The translations under genes were made by a program, and so were the position numbers. Source: Sphingobium estronivorans (GTDB lineage Bacteria; Pseudomonadota; Alphaproteobacteria; Sphingomonadales; Sphingomonadaceae). From it: 64,000 nt of DNA. The notes beneath the pieces were generated by a model. It was not told the origin of the DNA and searched no databases. It worked only from the letters and a program-made list of their open reading frames with translations. The stretch is taken from contig NZ_LFCT01000016.1 of NCBI RefSeq assembly GCF_008692605.1, positions 62,001 through 126,000 of the forward strand, given 5' to 3'. Shown piece by piece: positions 7,928-15,812 of this stretch. Position 1 is the first letter of the stretch; the number at the start of each line of letters is the position of its first letter.

Positions 7928-8524
7928 ATGGATATTCGTGTTTCCGGGCATCAGGTCGAAACGGGCGACGCGCTTAAGGAGCATGTCTGGACCCGGCTGG
8001 AGGCCATGGCCGAGAAATATTTTTCCCGAACCCTTTCCGCCCATGTCACATTCCGGCCTGCGCCGCATGGGGCCTTCCATTGCGACATCGTCTGTCACGT
8101 CATGACCGGCCTGATCCTGAAAGGAGCAGGCGAAGCGCAGGAGGCGCATCCGGCCTTCGAACAGGCGGCCGAGCGGATCGAGAAGCAGTTGCGCCGCTAT
8201 CTGCGCCGGCTGAAGGACCGCAGCGCGCAGGCGGCCGCTGCGGAAGCGCAGCGGTCCAACGGCTATAGTGTCGATGGTCTGGATGGGGCGGGCTACACCA
8301 TTTTCGCTTCGATCGCCGATGAGGAGGAACCGGCCGAAGCCCCGCTGATCGTGGCGGAAACCCGGGTCGACATTCCCGAAGCCAGCGTGTCGGACGCGGT
8401 CATGATGCTGGACCTGCGCAACACCAACGCGCTGCTGTTCGTCAACGCGGGCACGTCCGCCTATAATATGGTCTACCGCCGCCATGACGGGACCATCGGC
8501 TGGGTCGAACCCCGGCTGGGCTGA
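7928..8524 (+). CDS. hpf: ribosome hibernation promoting factor, long form
   Basis: 198 residues from the ATG at 7928, preceded by a good Shine-Dalgarno sequence (AAGGAGAAGG). The N-terminal domain (about 1-105) is the beta-alpha-beta HPF/YfiA fold with MDIRVSGHQVETGDALKEHV. The C-terminal domain (about 140-198) contains DLRNTNALLFVNAGTS...YRRHDGTIGWVEP, the dimerisation domain of long HPF, which pairs 70S ribosomes into inactive 100S dimers. hpf followed by ptsN is the classic arrangement downstream of rpoN, but rpoN is not here. A strong hairpin separates it from ptsN. Confidence 0.95.
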   Translation: MDIRVSGHQVETGDALKEHVWTRLEAMAEKYFSRTLSAHVTFRPAPHGAFHCDIVCHVMTGLILKGAGEAQEAHPAFEQAAERIEKQLRRYLRRLKDRSAQAAAAEAQRSNGYSVDGLDGAGYTIFASIADEEEPAEAPLIVAETRVDIPEASVSDAVMMLDLRNTNALLFVNAGTSAYNMVYRRHDGTIGWVEPRLG

Positions 8525-8534
8525 CACCGTTCCC

Positions 8535-8568
8535 GGGCCGCCGGTTGACCTTGGTCAGCGGGCGGCCT
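8535..8568 (+). terminator. stable hairpin between hpf and ptsN
   Basis: GGCCGCC (8536-8542) pairs with GGCGGCC (8561-8567), and the inner arms GTTGACC/GGTCAGC extend the stem to a tiny loop. No T-run follows. This could be a partial terminator, an attenuator or an mRNA-processing/stability element giving different levels of HPF and the EIIA protein. Confidence 0.45.
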
Positions 8569-8642
8569 ATGGGGCCGGACTTTAAAGATCCGGGCATTGC
8601 GTCATTTTTCCGAAGCTGGGCGCGGCTCGGCTGGGATTTGGC

Positions 8643-9110
8643 ATGGTTCATTTCAACGATATCGTCGCACCGGATGCATTGGCCACGGGCCTGTCGGTGA
8701 ACGGCAAGAAGCAGTTATTTCAGAAAGTTGCGGTGTTGGCGGCAAAGGCCTACGGCCTGAACGCCGATCTGGTGGCCGAAGCGCTGATGGAACGCGAGAA
8801 GCTGGGTTCGACCGGTTTCGGCGGCGGCGTCGCGATTCCCCATGCGAAGATTCCCGACCTTCAGAAAATGTGCGGCGTGGTCGTGCTGCTCGATCCGGCC
8901 GTAGCCTTCGACGCGGTGGATGAGGCGCCGGTCGATATCGTCTTCGCCCTGCTCTCCCCGGTCGATTCGGGGGCCGAGCATCTGAAAACCCTGGCCCGGG
9001 TGTCCCGCTATCTGCGTGACGAAGGACAGGTGGTCCGCCTGCGCGGCGCCAAGTCAACGGCGGCGCTCCATGCCCTGCTGGCCGGTGGCGAGGCGCGTGA
9101 CGCGGCCTGA
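8643..9110 (+). CDS. ptsN: nitrogen-regulatory PTS EIIA component
   Basis: 155 residues of the EIIA-Ntr/mannitol-type PTS family. The phosphorylatable histidine is H67 in GGGVAIPHAKIPDL. In proteobacteria EIIA-Ntr receives phosphate from EI-Ntr/NPr and regulates potassium transport, ppGpp metabolism and other targets rather than sugar uptake. Neither ptsP nor ptsO lies in this window. The gene ends GGEARDAA; its final codons overlap the thioesterase start (GTG at 9097) by 14 bp. Confidence 0.94.
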   Translation: MVHFNDIVAPDALATGLSVNGKKQLFQKVAVLAAKAYGLNADLVAEALMEREKLGSTGFGGGVAIPHAKIPDLQKMCGVVVLLDPAVAFDAVDEAPVDIVFALLSPVDSGAEHLKTLARVSRYLRDEGQVVRLRGAKSTAALHALLAGGEARDAA

Positions 9111-9567
9111 GGCCGGTTCCTCGCCGAGTGGCGAGGCGGCGCATTTCCGGGCATTGGAGAATCTCTATCGGTCCGCGCCGATCAACCGGCTGTTCCGGTC
9201 GGAACTCACCATCGCGGAAGAAGGCCGGTCGGTCATCCATTTCGACGTGGATGAAACGCAGTTCCATGCCGCCGGCGCGGTCCACGGCACGGTGTATTTC
9301 AAGATGCTGGACGATGCGGCCTTCTACGCCGCCAACAGCCTGGTCAATGACCGGTTCCTGCTGACCACCAGCTTCAACCTGCTCTTCACCCGCCCCATCG
9401 GGCCGGGCCGGATTCGCGCCGAAGGGCGGTGGATCAGCGGCAAGCGGCGCGTCTATGTGGCCGAGGCGAGCCTGATCGATGAGGAGGGGGAAGAAGTCGG
9501 GCGCGGGACCGGCACCTTCATGCGCTCGCAATTCCCGCTTTCATCGCTGCCAGGTTATGCCGGCTGA
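9097..9567 (+). CDS. PaaI-family hotdog thioesterase
   Basis: About 156 residues from a GTG at 9097; upstream in-frame ATGs at 9070 and 9016 fall further inside ptsN. A single hotdog domain with AAGAVHGTVYFKMLDDAAFYAA near residues 55-77 matches the PaaI/YdiI thioesterase motif (HGG..Y..D in the family, here HGTVYFKMLD). These enzymes hydrolyse acyl- or aryl-CoA thioesters; the substrate is unknown. The stop overlaps the DUF1491 start by 11 bp, so ptsN, thioesterase and DUF1491 form an overlapping cluster. Confidence 0.82.
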   Translation: MTRPEAGSSPSGEAAHFRALENLYRSAPINRLFRSELTIAEEGRSVIHFDVDETQFHAAGAVHGTVYFKMLDDAAFYAANSLVNDRFLLTTSFNLLFTRPIGPGRIRAEGRWISGKRRVYVAEASLIDEEGEEVGRGTGTFMRSQFPLSSLPGYAG

Positions 9568-9910
9568 CCGGCCGACCGACGCCCGGCTGACCAGCACGAT
9601 GCTGGTCGGGGCGTTGGTGCGGCGCAGCGCGGCTGAAGGCGGCTTTGCCACGGTCCTGGTCAAGGGCAATGACATCAGCGGCGTGATTCTGGTTCAAGCG
9701 ATTGAAAAAGGTCGGGAACTGGGCCTGTTGGAGCGCGTTTCAGACTTTGTCGGCGGTTATCGCATGATGAGATGCGGTCCCAAGCCGGAGGAGGGCGCCG
9801 AAGCGCTCTCCCAATATCTAGCGCGTCGCCGCCGTTCGGACCCCGATCTGTGGGTTATCGAGCTTGATATCGCGGATGCGGAACGGTTCGCCGCTGAAAC
9901 GATCTGTTGA
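9557..9910 (+). CDS. DUF1491 family protein
   Basis: 117 residues from the ATG at 9557, which overlaps the thioesterase stop. It matches the small alphaproteobacterial DUF1491 family: a central ALVRRSAAEGGFATVLVKGND strand-turn region, an 'R.L..YL.RRRRSDPDLWVIELD' region and a terminal DAERFAAETI. No catalytic motif is apparent and no function is known. The tight overlap with upstream genes suggests co-translation with the thioesterase. Confidence 0.75.
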   Translation: MPADRPTDARLTSTMLVGALVRRSAAEGGFATVLVKGNDISGVILVQAIEKGRELGLLERVSDFVGGYRMMRCGPKPEEGAEALSQYLARRRRSDPDLWVIELDIADAERFAAETIC

Positions 9911-10087
9911 TCGTTGACTCATTTTCCACGCGCGGGCAGAGGCCTCCGACGCTTTCAACGCGCAGGTTGCCGGTTTCGTCCATGGGGGGCGGATGCGGGT
10001 AAACACGCAGACGGGGGGCGGCCGGACGTCGTTTTGATTTGGGGTGTTTGACGTTCCCGGCCAAGAACCGCACGATTTTGAGTTGTA

Positions 10088-10735
10088 ATGAGTTTTCGTC
10101 TGAAGGCTGCGATCATCGCGGCATTTGCCCTTTCCGCCACCGCGGCGGTTACTGCGGCCGATAAGTCGAGCGCCAGTGATGCTGCTCCGTCGGTCACGTC
10201 CCTTCCGGGGACTTCGGAGCTCGCAGCTCCTTCGGTCGGTTCGAAGCCCGCCGTCATTTTCGCCGCGCCGCGCGAAGTCGCGCAGCCGCTGGCTCCCCTT
10301 TCCGACAGCGACGATGTGAAGGCCGACAACCTGGCCGCTCTCGTGGACGCGCAGGGCGCGCCCGAGGATGTGGAAGGTGACATGAAGTGCCTGGCCGGCG
10401 CTGTCTATTTCGAATCCAAGGGCGAAAGCCTGGAAGGCCAGCTGGCGGTTGCCCGCGTCGTCATCAACCGGGCCAATTCGGGTCGTTTCGCCAACAGCCT
10501 GTGCGGCGTGGTGTATCAGCCGCGTCAGTTCAGCTTCATTCGTGGCGGCAATATGCCGTCGATCCGCATGTCGAGCGATAGCTGGCGCGAAGCCGTCGCC
10601 ATCGCCCAGATCGCGATGGAGGACAGCTGGAACAGCAAGGCCGAGGGTGCGCTCTATTTCCACGCCCGCCGCGTTTCGCCGGGCTGGGGCAAGCGTCAGC
10701 TCGCCGCCATCGACAATCATATCTTCTATCGTTGA
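10088..10735 (+). CDS. secreted cell wall hydrolase (SleB/Hydrolase_2 type)
   Basis: 215 residues. It starts with a Sec-type signal peptide (about 1-24, ending near AVTAAD), followed by a low-complexity linker rich in Ser, Ala and Pro. The catalytic domain (about 98-215) begins DMKCLAGAVYFESKGESLEGQ, the hallmark of SleB-like lytic transglycosylases, with the catalytic glutamate in YFESKGE. It ends in a conserved GWGKRQLAAIDNHIFYR. Periplasmic peptidoglycan turnover is the likely role. The 177 bp upstream holds no further gene that I can see. A strong terminator follows. Confidence 0.88.
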   Translation: MSFRLKAAIIAAFALSATAAVTAADKSSASDAAPSVTSLPGTSELAAPSVGSKPAVIFAAPREVAQPLAPLSDSDDVKADNLAALVDAQGAPEDVEGDMKCLAGAVYFESKGESLEGQLAVARVVINRANSGRFANSLCGVVYQPRQFSFIRGGNMPSIRMSSDSWREAVAIAQIAMEDSWNSKAEGALYFHARRVSPGWGKRQLAAIDNHIFYR

Positions 10736-10772
10736 GTTACGCTTTTCACGCCCGGCGTGAAGGGGGTGAAGC

Positions 10773-10815
10773 AGGGCCGGTTCAGGATCATCCTGAATCG
10801 GCCCTTTCTTTTTGT
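10773..10815 (+). terminator. rho-independent terminator after the cell wall hydrolase gene
   Basis: AGGGCCGGTTCAGGAT pairs with ATCCTGAATCGGCCCT (one G-T wobble) and is followed by TTCTTTTTG. It is a long stem with a T-rich tail, one of the clearest terminators in the window. Confidence 0.85.
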
Positions 10816-10841
10816 TTCTCCTTTGTTCTAAAGTCGCGATC

Positions 10842-11333
10842 ATGACCTCAGATCTCGATAGCTGCTCGCCCCTGACCGACGGCACGGCGCTGGCGGTGGC
10901 GCGGGGAACGCTGCGCCTGTTCTTCCGGCATGACATGAGCGGGATTTTGGAAGTGCCGTTGCCCAATGGCCGCCGTGCCGACATCATGGCGCTGGACGGG
11001 GCCGGGCGCATCACCATCGTCGAAATCAAATGCAGCCGCGCCGATCTGTTGGGCGACATGAAATGGCCGGATTATTTCGACTATTGCGACCGGTATTTCT
11101 GGGCGGTGCCGTCCGGTTTCGACCTGTCGCTGTTTGACAGCGAGGCGTTATGGCCGGGCCGGACCGGGCTGATCGTGGCGGATCGATATGATGCGGAACT
11201 GGTGCGGCCCGCGCCGGTGGAGCCCCTGGCTGCGGCGCGGCGCAAGGCGGAAACGCTGCGCTTCGCCCGGCGCGCGGCGCGGCGGCTGACGGCGCTCGCG
11301 GACCCGGATCACGCCGCGGAACTGGGATGGTGA
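10842..11333 (+). CDS. mmcB: MmcB family DNA repair protein (putative endonuclease)
   Basis: 163 residues from the ATG at 10842. It is a PD-(D/E)XK-like protein: RRADIMALD near 46-54 followed by ITIVEIKCSRADLLGDMKWPDY near 60-82, in which D, E and K of the nuclease core can be picked out. In Caulobacter, MmcB is an SOS-regulated protein linked to resistance to mitomycin C and other DNA damage, and it is restricted largely to alphaproteobacteria. I saw no obvious SOS box upstream. The gene starts 26 bp after a strong terminator, so its promoter must overlap or lie in that gap. Confidence 0.85.
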   Translation: MTSDLDSCSPLTDGTALAVARGTLRLFFRHDMSGILEVPLPNGRRADIMALDGAGRITIVEIKCSRADLLGDMKWPDYFDYCDRYFWAVPSGFDLSLFDSEALWPGRTGLIVADRYDAELVRPAPVEPLAAARRKAETLRFARRAARRLTALADPDHAAELGW

Positions 11334-11390
11334 AGCGAAAATGCGCCGCGTTTCATCCAACGCAGCGCATTTCAAGGCCCGTTACCGGAC

Positions 11391-12014
11391 TCAGAATACC
11401 GGGCCCTGCACGGGTCCTTTCGGCGCCGCCGTGCTTTTCGCCGCGTTCAGCGCTTCGACGAGGCCCGGTGTACGACCATCGCGCTCGGCATAATCCCGCG
11501 CCGACATGCCCGCGATGGTGTCGCGCCTGTCGGGGTTGGCACCCTGCGCCACGAGCAGGCGGACCAGACCGACGTCCCGCAATTGCACCGCGCGGATCAA
11601 CGGCGTTTCGCCGCTGCCATTGGGCTTGTCCACCTGCGCATTATAGGTGAGCAGGCTGCGCGCGCCTTCCTCGAACCGGGCCTGCACCGCGTCCATCAGC
11701 GGCGTGTTGCCATTATTGTCGGTGAGGTTGGGATTGGCGCCCTTGGCCAGCAGGAAGGTCAGCCATGTATTGTCCCGCTTGGCCACGACCAGATGCAGGG
11801 CGGTGTCGCCGGTGCTCACGTCGCGGCTGTTGATGACGGTGGAGCCGGGCTTCTGGATCATGTCGGTCACTTTCTGACCGTCGGCATCCTTGACCGCCTT
11901 CAGAAAGTTGTAATTGTCCGAAAACTGCGCCTGCGCCGCGACCGGCGAAAGCATCGCCAAGGCCAAAGCAGCGGCACGGCCAATGCCCATCCAAGCCGGA
12001 AAACGTCCTGTCAT
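11391..12014 (-). CDS. secreted ankyrin-repeat protein
   Basis: About 207 residues from the ATG at 12014 (a TTG 30 bp upstream is less likely). It has a signal peptide with cleavage near SPVAAQAQ and then roughly four ankyrin repeats, recognisable from TGDTALHLVVAKRD, LLAKGANPNLTDNNGNTPLMDAV, NGSGETPLIRAVQLRD and LLVAQGANPDRRD. The protein is predicted to be periplasmic; ankyrin repeats mediate protein-protein contacts, and the partner is unknown. It is divergent from the Sco1 gene (48 bp between starts), so the two may share a promoter region. Confidence 0.82.
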   Translation of the reverse strand: MTGRFPAWMGIGRAAALALAMLSPVAAQAQFSDNYNFLKAVKDADGQKVTDMIQKPGSTVINSRDVSTGDTALHLVVAKRDNTWLTFLLAKGANPNLTDNNGNTPLMDAVQARFEEGARSLLTYNAQVDKPNGSGETPLIRAVQLRDVGLVRLLVAQGANPDRRDTIAGMSARDYAERDGRTPGLVEALNAAKSTAAPKGPVQGPVF

Positions 12015-12062
12015 AATCTTCAAAAGCCCCGTTGGGATTTGCAAATCGGGCCATAGCAGGGC

Positions 12063-12716
12063 ATGGCTGGCGGCGCCATGAACAAAGCGCTGATTTCGCT
12101 CGCCCTGCCGCTCACCGCCCTGCTGGCGGCCTGTAATATGGGGCCGGGAGGCAATGCATCAAGCGGGGAAAGCATCCCTGGCGATCTGCACGGGGCGGCC
12201 ATCGGCGCGCCCTTCACCCTGACCGATCAGGACGGCAAGAAGGTCCGTTGGGAGGATTTCAAGGGCAAGTACCGGCTGGTCTATTTCGGCTACACCTATT
12301 GCCCTGATGTTTGCCCGGTCGATTTGCAGCGGATCATGCAGGGCTTTTCGAAATTCGAGAAGGATCGACCGGCACTGGCCGCGAAGGTCCAGCCGATTTT
12401 CATCAGCGTCGACCCGGATCGGGATACGCCTGCGGTGATGAAGACCTACGTGGCTGCCTTCCATCCCCGGCTGATCGGGCTGACCGGCACGCCCGATGAG
12501 ATCGCCAAGGTGGCGAAGGATTTCGTCGTGCTCTACAATAAGGAAGAGACGAAGGGCGCGAGCGGCTATCTGGTCAGCCACAGCCGCACGCCCTATCTCT
12601 TCGGGACCGATGGCGCGCCCGTCGCGCTGGTGCCGGTGGACGATCCGGGGACCCCGGATGCGGATGAAGGCGATCCCGGCAAGGTAACCGCCTTCCTCGA
12701 AAAATGGGTGAAGTGA
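12063..12716 (+). CDS. SCO1/SenC family copper-binding lipoprotein
   Basis: 217 residues. A lipobox, TALLAAC, places the acylated cysteine at residue 23 (or 18 from the alternative ATG at 12078), so it is membrane-tethered in the periplasm. The thioredoxin-like fold carries the copper-binding pair in YTYCPDVCP and the distal histidine in VSHSRTPYLF. SCO proteins deliver copper to, or reduce, the CuA site of cytochrome c oxidase. No oxidase genes are nearby. YcgN follows after 3 bp. Confidence 0.92.
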   Translation: MAGGAMNKALISLALPLTALLAACNMGPGGNASSGESIPGDLHGAAIGAPFTLTDQDGKKVRWEDFKGKYRLVYFGYTYCPDVCPVDLQRIMQGFSKFEKDRPALAAKVQPIFISVDPDRDTPAVMKTYVAAFHPRLIGLTGTPDEIAKVAKDFVVLYNKEETKGASGYLVSHSRTPYLFGTDGAPVALVPVDDPGTPDADEGDPGKVTAFLEKWVK

Positions 12717-12719
12717 CGG

Positions 12720-13145
12720 TTGGACTTCTGGGAAAAACCCCTCGACAAGCTGGACCGCGCCGAATGGGAAGCATTATGCGACGGCTGCGGCAAATGCTGC
12801 CTGCATAAGGCCGAGGATGAGGATACGGGGCATATCTACCCCACCAATGTCGCCTGCCGGCTGCTCGACCGGCATAGCGGGCAGTGCACCAACTATAAGG
12901 AACGGCGCCGCTTCGTGCCCGATTGCGTGCGCCTGACGCCCGCCAAGGTGAAGACGATCGGCTGGCTGCCGCGCACCTGTGCCTATCGGCTGCGCGGCGA
13001 GGGCAAGCCCCTGCCCGAATGGCATTATCTGATCTGCGGCGACCGGGAAGCGGTGCACCGGGCACAGGAGTCCGTGCGCGGCTGGACCGTCGCCGAAGCC
13101 GATGCCGGGGATTGGGAAAACCATCTTGTCGACCGAGAAATCTGA
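12720..13145 (+). CDS. YcgN-like cysteine cluster protein
   Basis: 141 residues starting at a TTG (12720), matching the UPF0260/YcgN family. The conserved N-terminal segment reads DFWEKPLDKLDRAEWEALCDGCGKCCLHK, with a CxxCxxCC cluster near residues 19-26 and further cysteines in the CRLLD, CTNY, DCVRL, RTCAY and LICGD segments. The pattern suggests metal or Fe-S binding, but the role is not established. It overlaps the start of the YgjP-like gene by 44 bp if that gene begins at 13102. Confidence 0.85.
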   Translation: MDFWEKPLDKLDRAEWEALCDGCGKCCLHKAEDEDTGHIYPTNVACRLLDRHSGQCTNYKERRRFVPDCVRLTPAKVKTIGWLPRTCAYRLRGEGKPLPEWHYLICGDREAVHRAQESVRGWTVAEADAGDWENHLVDREI

Positions 13146-13836
13146 CGCCGTCCTGGTTGTCGACGGCGTAGCCGTTCCGGTGCGGGTCCGCCGGTCGGCG
13201 CGCGCAAGAGCCTATCGCCTGTCGCTCGATCAGGCCCGGGGAGAATTGCGGCTTTCTCTGCCCATGCGGGCGAATCTGATGCGGGCGCTCGGCTGGGCGC
13301 AAGAGCATGAGGGGTGGGTCCGATCGCAAATGGCGCGGCAACCGGCGCAGCTGATGCTGGACGATGGCGTGGTCTTTCCCTTGGAGGGGCGGGAGGTGCG
13401 CATCTGCTGGGTCGAGGGTGCGTCCCGGACGATTAGGCTGGACGGAGATCGGCTGCTGCTCGGCGGTGCGGCGGAATCGGTGGGACCGCGTGTGGTGCGC
13501 TGGCTGAAGATGCGGGCGAGGACGGTGCTGGAAACCGAGAGCCATGAGATGGCGCGGGACAATGGGCTGATCGTCGCGTCGGTCGGCATTGGCGATCCGC
13601 GCAGCCGCTGGGCGAGCTGTGCCTCCAGCGGCGCCATCCGTTATAGCTGGCGGCTGATCCTCTGCCCGCCGGGCGTGCGCCGCGCGACCGTGGCGCATGA
13701 ATTGGCGCATCTGCTGCACATGGACCACAGCCCGGCTTTTCACGCGGCGCATAAACGGATTTTGGAGGAAGACCCCCGGCCCGCACGGGCGTGGCTGCGC
13801 GCGCATGGGACGGCGCTGCATCGGATTGCGGGCTGA
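13102..13836 (+). CDS. YgjP-like (SprT/WLM-type) zinc metallopeptidase
   Basis: 244 residues from ATG 13102; a TTG at 13126 would shorten the overlap with ycgN. The C-terminal half contains VAHELAHLLHMDHSPAFHAAH, a zincin motif HExxH followed by a further histidine, preceded by PRSRWASCASSGAIRYSWRL. This is the DUF45/YgjP arrangement. The N-terminal half (about 15-120) is the variable beta domain of that family. Probably cytoplasmic, since no signal peptide is seen; its substrate is unknown. It is followed at 3 bp by a small hypothetical gene. Confidence 0.86.
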   Translation: MPGIGKTILSTEKSDAVLVVDGVAVPVRVRRSARARAYRLSLDQARGELRLSLPMRANLMRALGWAQEHEGWVRSQMARQPAQLMLDDGVVFPLEGREVRICWVEGASRTIRLDGDRLLLGGAAESVGPRVVRWLKMRARTVLETESHEMARDNGLIVASVGIGDPRSRWASCASSGAIRYSWRLILCPPGVRRATVAHELAHLLHMDHSPAFHAAHKRILEEDPRPARAWLRAHGTALHRIAG

Positions 13837-13839
13837 GAT

Positions 13840-14100
13840 ATGGCCAGGAAGAGGCGCTATCTGACGGCGACGATGCCGGACGGCTATGTGAAGACCATCG
13901 GTCCGACCGCTGATCCCTTCACCCATTATTGGCGGATCGTCGCCGAGCTGGAAAATGGCAAGACCGAGGTGTTCTGGGGCCATACGCGTTCGCTGGCTGA
14001 GGCGAAGAAGAAACGGGCCGCAGCGGAAGACGGCGCCCGGATGCGCGGCTGGAAAAGCTATGCGTTCGAGATCGCGGAACTGGTCGAAACGCCGGTTTAA
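13840..14100 (+). CDS. small hypothetical protein
   Basis: 86 residues, no signal peptide and no transmembrane segment. The sequence has alternating strands (RRYLTATMPDGYVKTIGPTA, YWRIVAELENGKTEVFWGHT) followed by a lysine/alanine-rich helix (LAEAKKKRAAAEDG) and a final strand, so a small alpha/beta fold is likely. I do not recognise the family. It starts 3 bp after the YgjP-like gene and its stop overlaps the convergent trhO stop, which supports it being a real, tightly packed gene. Confidence 0.6.
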   Translation: MARKRRYLTATMPDGYVKTIGPTADPFTHYWRIVAELENGKTEVFWGHTRSLAEAKKKRAAAEDGARMRGWKSYAFEIAELVETPV

Positions 14101-14933
14101 CCTTGCTGCCTGTGCGGCCACGCGCCGGATTCTCCTCCCGGACAGTCGTGCATGGCGTCGCGGGAATGGGGCAGGCCGCAGGCGCGGCAGGTGAGATAGT
14201 CGCCCTGTTTCAGCCCATGACCGACGGCCACCCGCTCATCGAAGACATAGCAATCGCCTTGCCAGCGGCTGTCCGCTTCGGGCATTTCCTCCAAATAGCG
14301 CAATATGCCGCCGCGCAGATGATAGACCTCGTCAAAGCCGCGCGCGCGGACCAGCGCGGTCGATTTCTCGCACCGGATGCCGCCGGTGCAGAACATGGCG
14401 ATGCGCGGCTCGCGCCCCTCTTCGCGCAGTTTTTCAGCGAAATCGTCGAACCAGGCGGGGAAATCGCGGAAGGATCGGGTACCGGGATCGATCGCGCCCT
14501 GGAAACTGCCGACGGACACTTCATAGGCGTTGCGGGTGTCGATGATCACCGTGTCGGGATCGGCAATCAGTTCGTTCCATTGTGCAGGATCGAGATAGGC
14601 GCCGGCCTGGCTCGCCGGATCGAGATCGCCCGCGCCCAAGGTCACGATCTCCGCCTTCACCTTCACTTTCATCCGGGCGAAGGGGGCTTCATCGCTCTGC
14701 GCATATTTGACGTCGAGATCGGCGCAGCCGGGCAGGGTGCGGATATGGGCGACCAGGGCGGCAATTCCTGCCTCGCTCCCCGCGACCGTGCCGTTGATTC
14801 CTTCGCCCGCGACAATCAATGTGCCGCAGGTGCCCAAATCCGCGCAGAGCAGGCGCAACTCGCGCGCAATCGTGTCGGGATCGGGGAAGGCGGCAAAGCG
14901 ATAGAGCGCGGCAATGATGAAGGGTTGGGCCAT
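14097..14933 (-). CDS. trhO: oxygen-dependent tRNA uridine(34) hydroxylase (rhodanese-type, YceA)
   Basis: 278 residues from the ATG at 14933 (MAQPFIIAALYRF); the frame continues upstream but that extension overlaps pdeM and is not family-like. Domains are an N-terminal acylphosphatase-like domain (about 1-95, AGEGINGTVAG) and a rhodanese domain (about 120-220) with the catalytic cysteine in MFCTGGIRCEKS. A cysteine-bearing C-terminal tail carries CRACGLPHSRD. TrhO makes 5-hydroxyuridine at the wobble position of some tRNAs. It is divergent from pdeM and convergent with the small hypothetical gene. Confidence 0.93.
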   Translation of the reverse strand: MAQPFIIAALYRFAAFPDPDTIARELRLLCADLGTCGTLIVAGEGINGTVAGSEAGIAALVAHIRTLPGCADLDVKYAQSDEAPFARMKVKVKAEIVTLGAGDLDPASQAGAYLDPAQWNELIADPDTVIIDTRNAYEVSVGSFQGAIDPGTRSFRDFPAWFDDFAEKLREEGREPRIAMFCTGGIRCEKSTALVRARGFDEVYHLRGGILRYLEEMPEADSRWQGDCYVFDERVAVGHGLKQGDYLTCRACGLPHSRDAMHDCPGGESGAWPHRQQG

Positions 14934-14997
14934 GCGCGCCCCATAGCCTGTTGCCGCCACTCTTGAAAGCCGGGAGCCAAGGGGGCATAGCCGGACC

Positions 14998-15663
14998 ATG
15001 GTTCCCCTTTCGTTCGCAGGTCACGAGTTTCTGGCTTTGCCCGAGGCAGCTTTGTTCTGGCCGGCGCAGGGCGCGCTGCTGGTGGCGGACCTGCATTTCG
15101 AAAAGGCGAGCTGGTATGCGCGCTTCGGCCAGTTTCTGCCGCCGCATGACAGCCGGGCGACGCTCGACATGATCGAGGCACTGGTCGAGCGGACCGGCGC
15201 GCGGGCGGTCTGGTCGCTGGGGGACAGTTTTCACGATGCCGATGGCGCGGCGCGGCTGGACCGGGAAACGCGGGCGCGGTTGGCGGCCCTGACCGATCGG
15301 TTGGATTGGGTGTGGATCACCGGCAATCATGACGTCGCTTTGGCGGAAACCCCGGGGGGCAGCCGTTGCACGGACATGCAGGTCGACGGCATCTGGCTGC
15401 GGCATGAGGCCGATCCGGGCGATGTCCGCCCTGAAATTTCGGGCCATTTCCATCCCAAGCTCCGCCTGTCGTTGCGTGGACGGCATGTGTCGCGGCGGTG
15501 CTTCGTCGGATCGCGGACCAAGCTCATTCTTCCGGCACTGGGCGCGCTGACGGGCGGACTGGATGCCGGCCATGGCGAAATCCGGCGGGTCATGGGACCG
15601 GACGCCATGGCATTGGTTCCAGTCGCGGACCGATTGCTGCGTTTCCCGCTCCATCCGAAATGA
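14998..15663 (+). CDS. pdeM: ligase-associated DNA damage response endonuclease PdeM
   Basis: 221 residues of the calcineurin-type metallophosphoesterase fold. Metal ligands are seen in LLVADLHFEK (about 27-36), WSLGDSFHD (about 72-80), ITGNHD (about 102-107) and ISGHFHPK (about 143-150). PdeM is a manganese-dependent phosphodiesterase normally encoded with an Lhr-type helicase, a DNA ligase and an MBL-fold nuclease. Here it stands alone; a matching Lhr-type helicase is at 48.8-51.2 kb. The functional link to DNA repair comes from the known family context. Confidence 0.9.
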   Translation: MVPLSFAGHEFLALPEAALFWPAQGALLVADLHFEKASWYARFGQFLPPHDSRATLDMIEALVERTGARAVWSLGDSFHDADGAARLDRETRARLAALTDRLDWVWITGNHDVALAETPGGSRCTDMQVDGIWLRHEADPGDVRPEISGHFHPKLRLSLRGRHVSRRCFVGSRTKLILPALGALTGGLDAGHGEIRRVMGPDAMALVPVADRLLRFPLHPK

Positions 15664-15812
15664 CGCTGGGTAAACGGTAATTTAAGCAGTTCTTGCCAGA
15701 CATTAAACATCGGAAAATACGGGGCTATCTTGCGTTCGGGACGGCATGTCCGCATGATCCGAATATCCGACGCGTGGGGAAAATCGCGGGGATGAAGAGA
15801 GGGGAGCATAAT

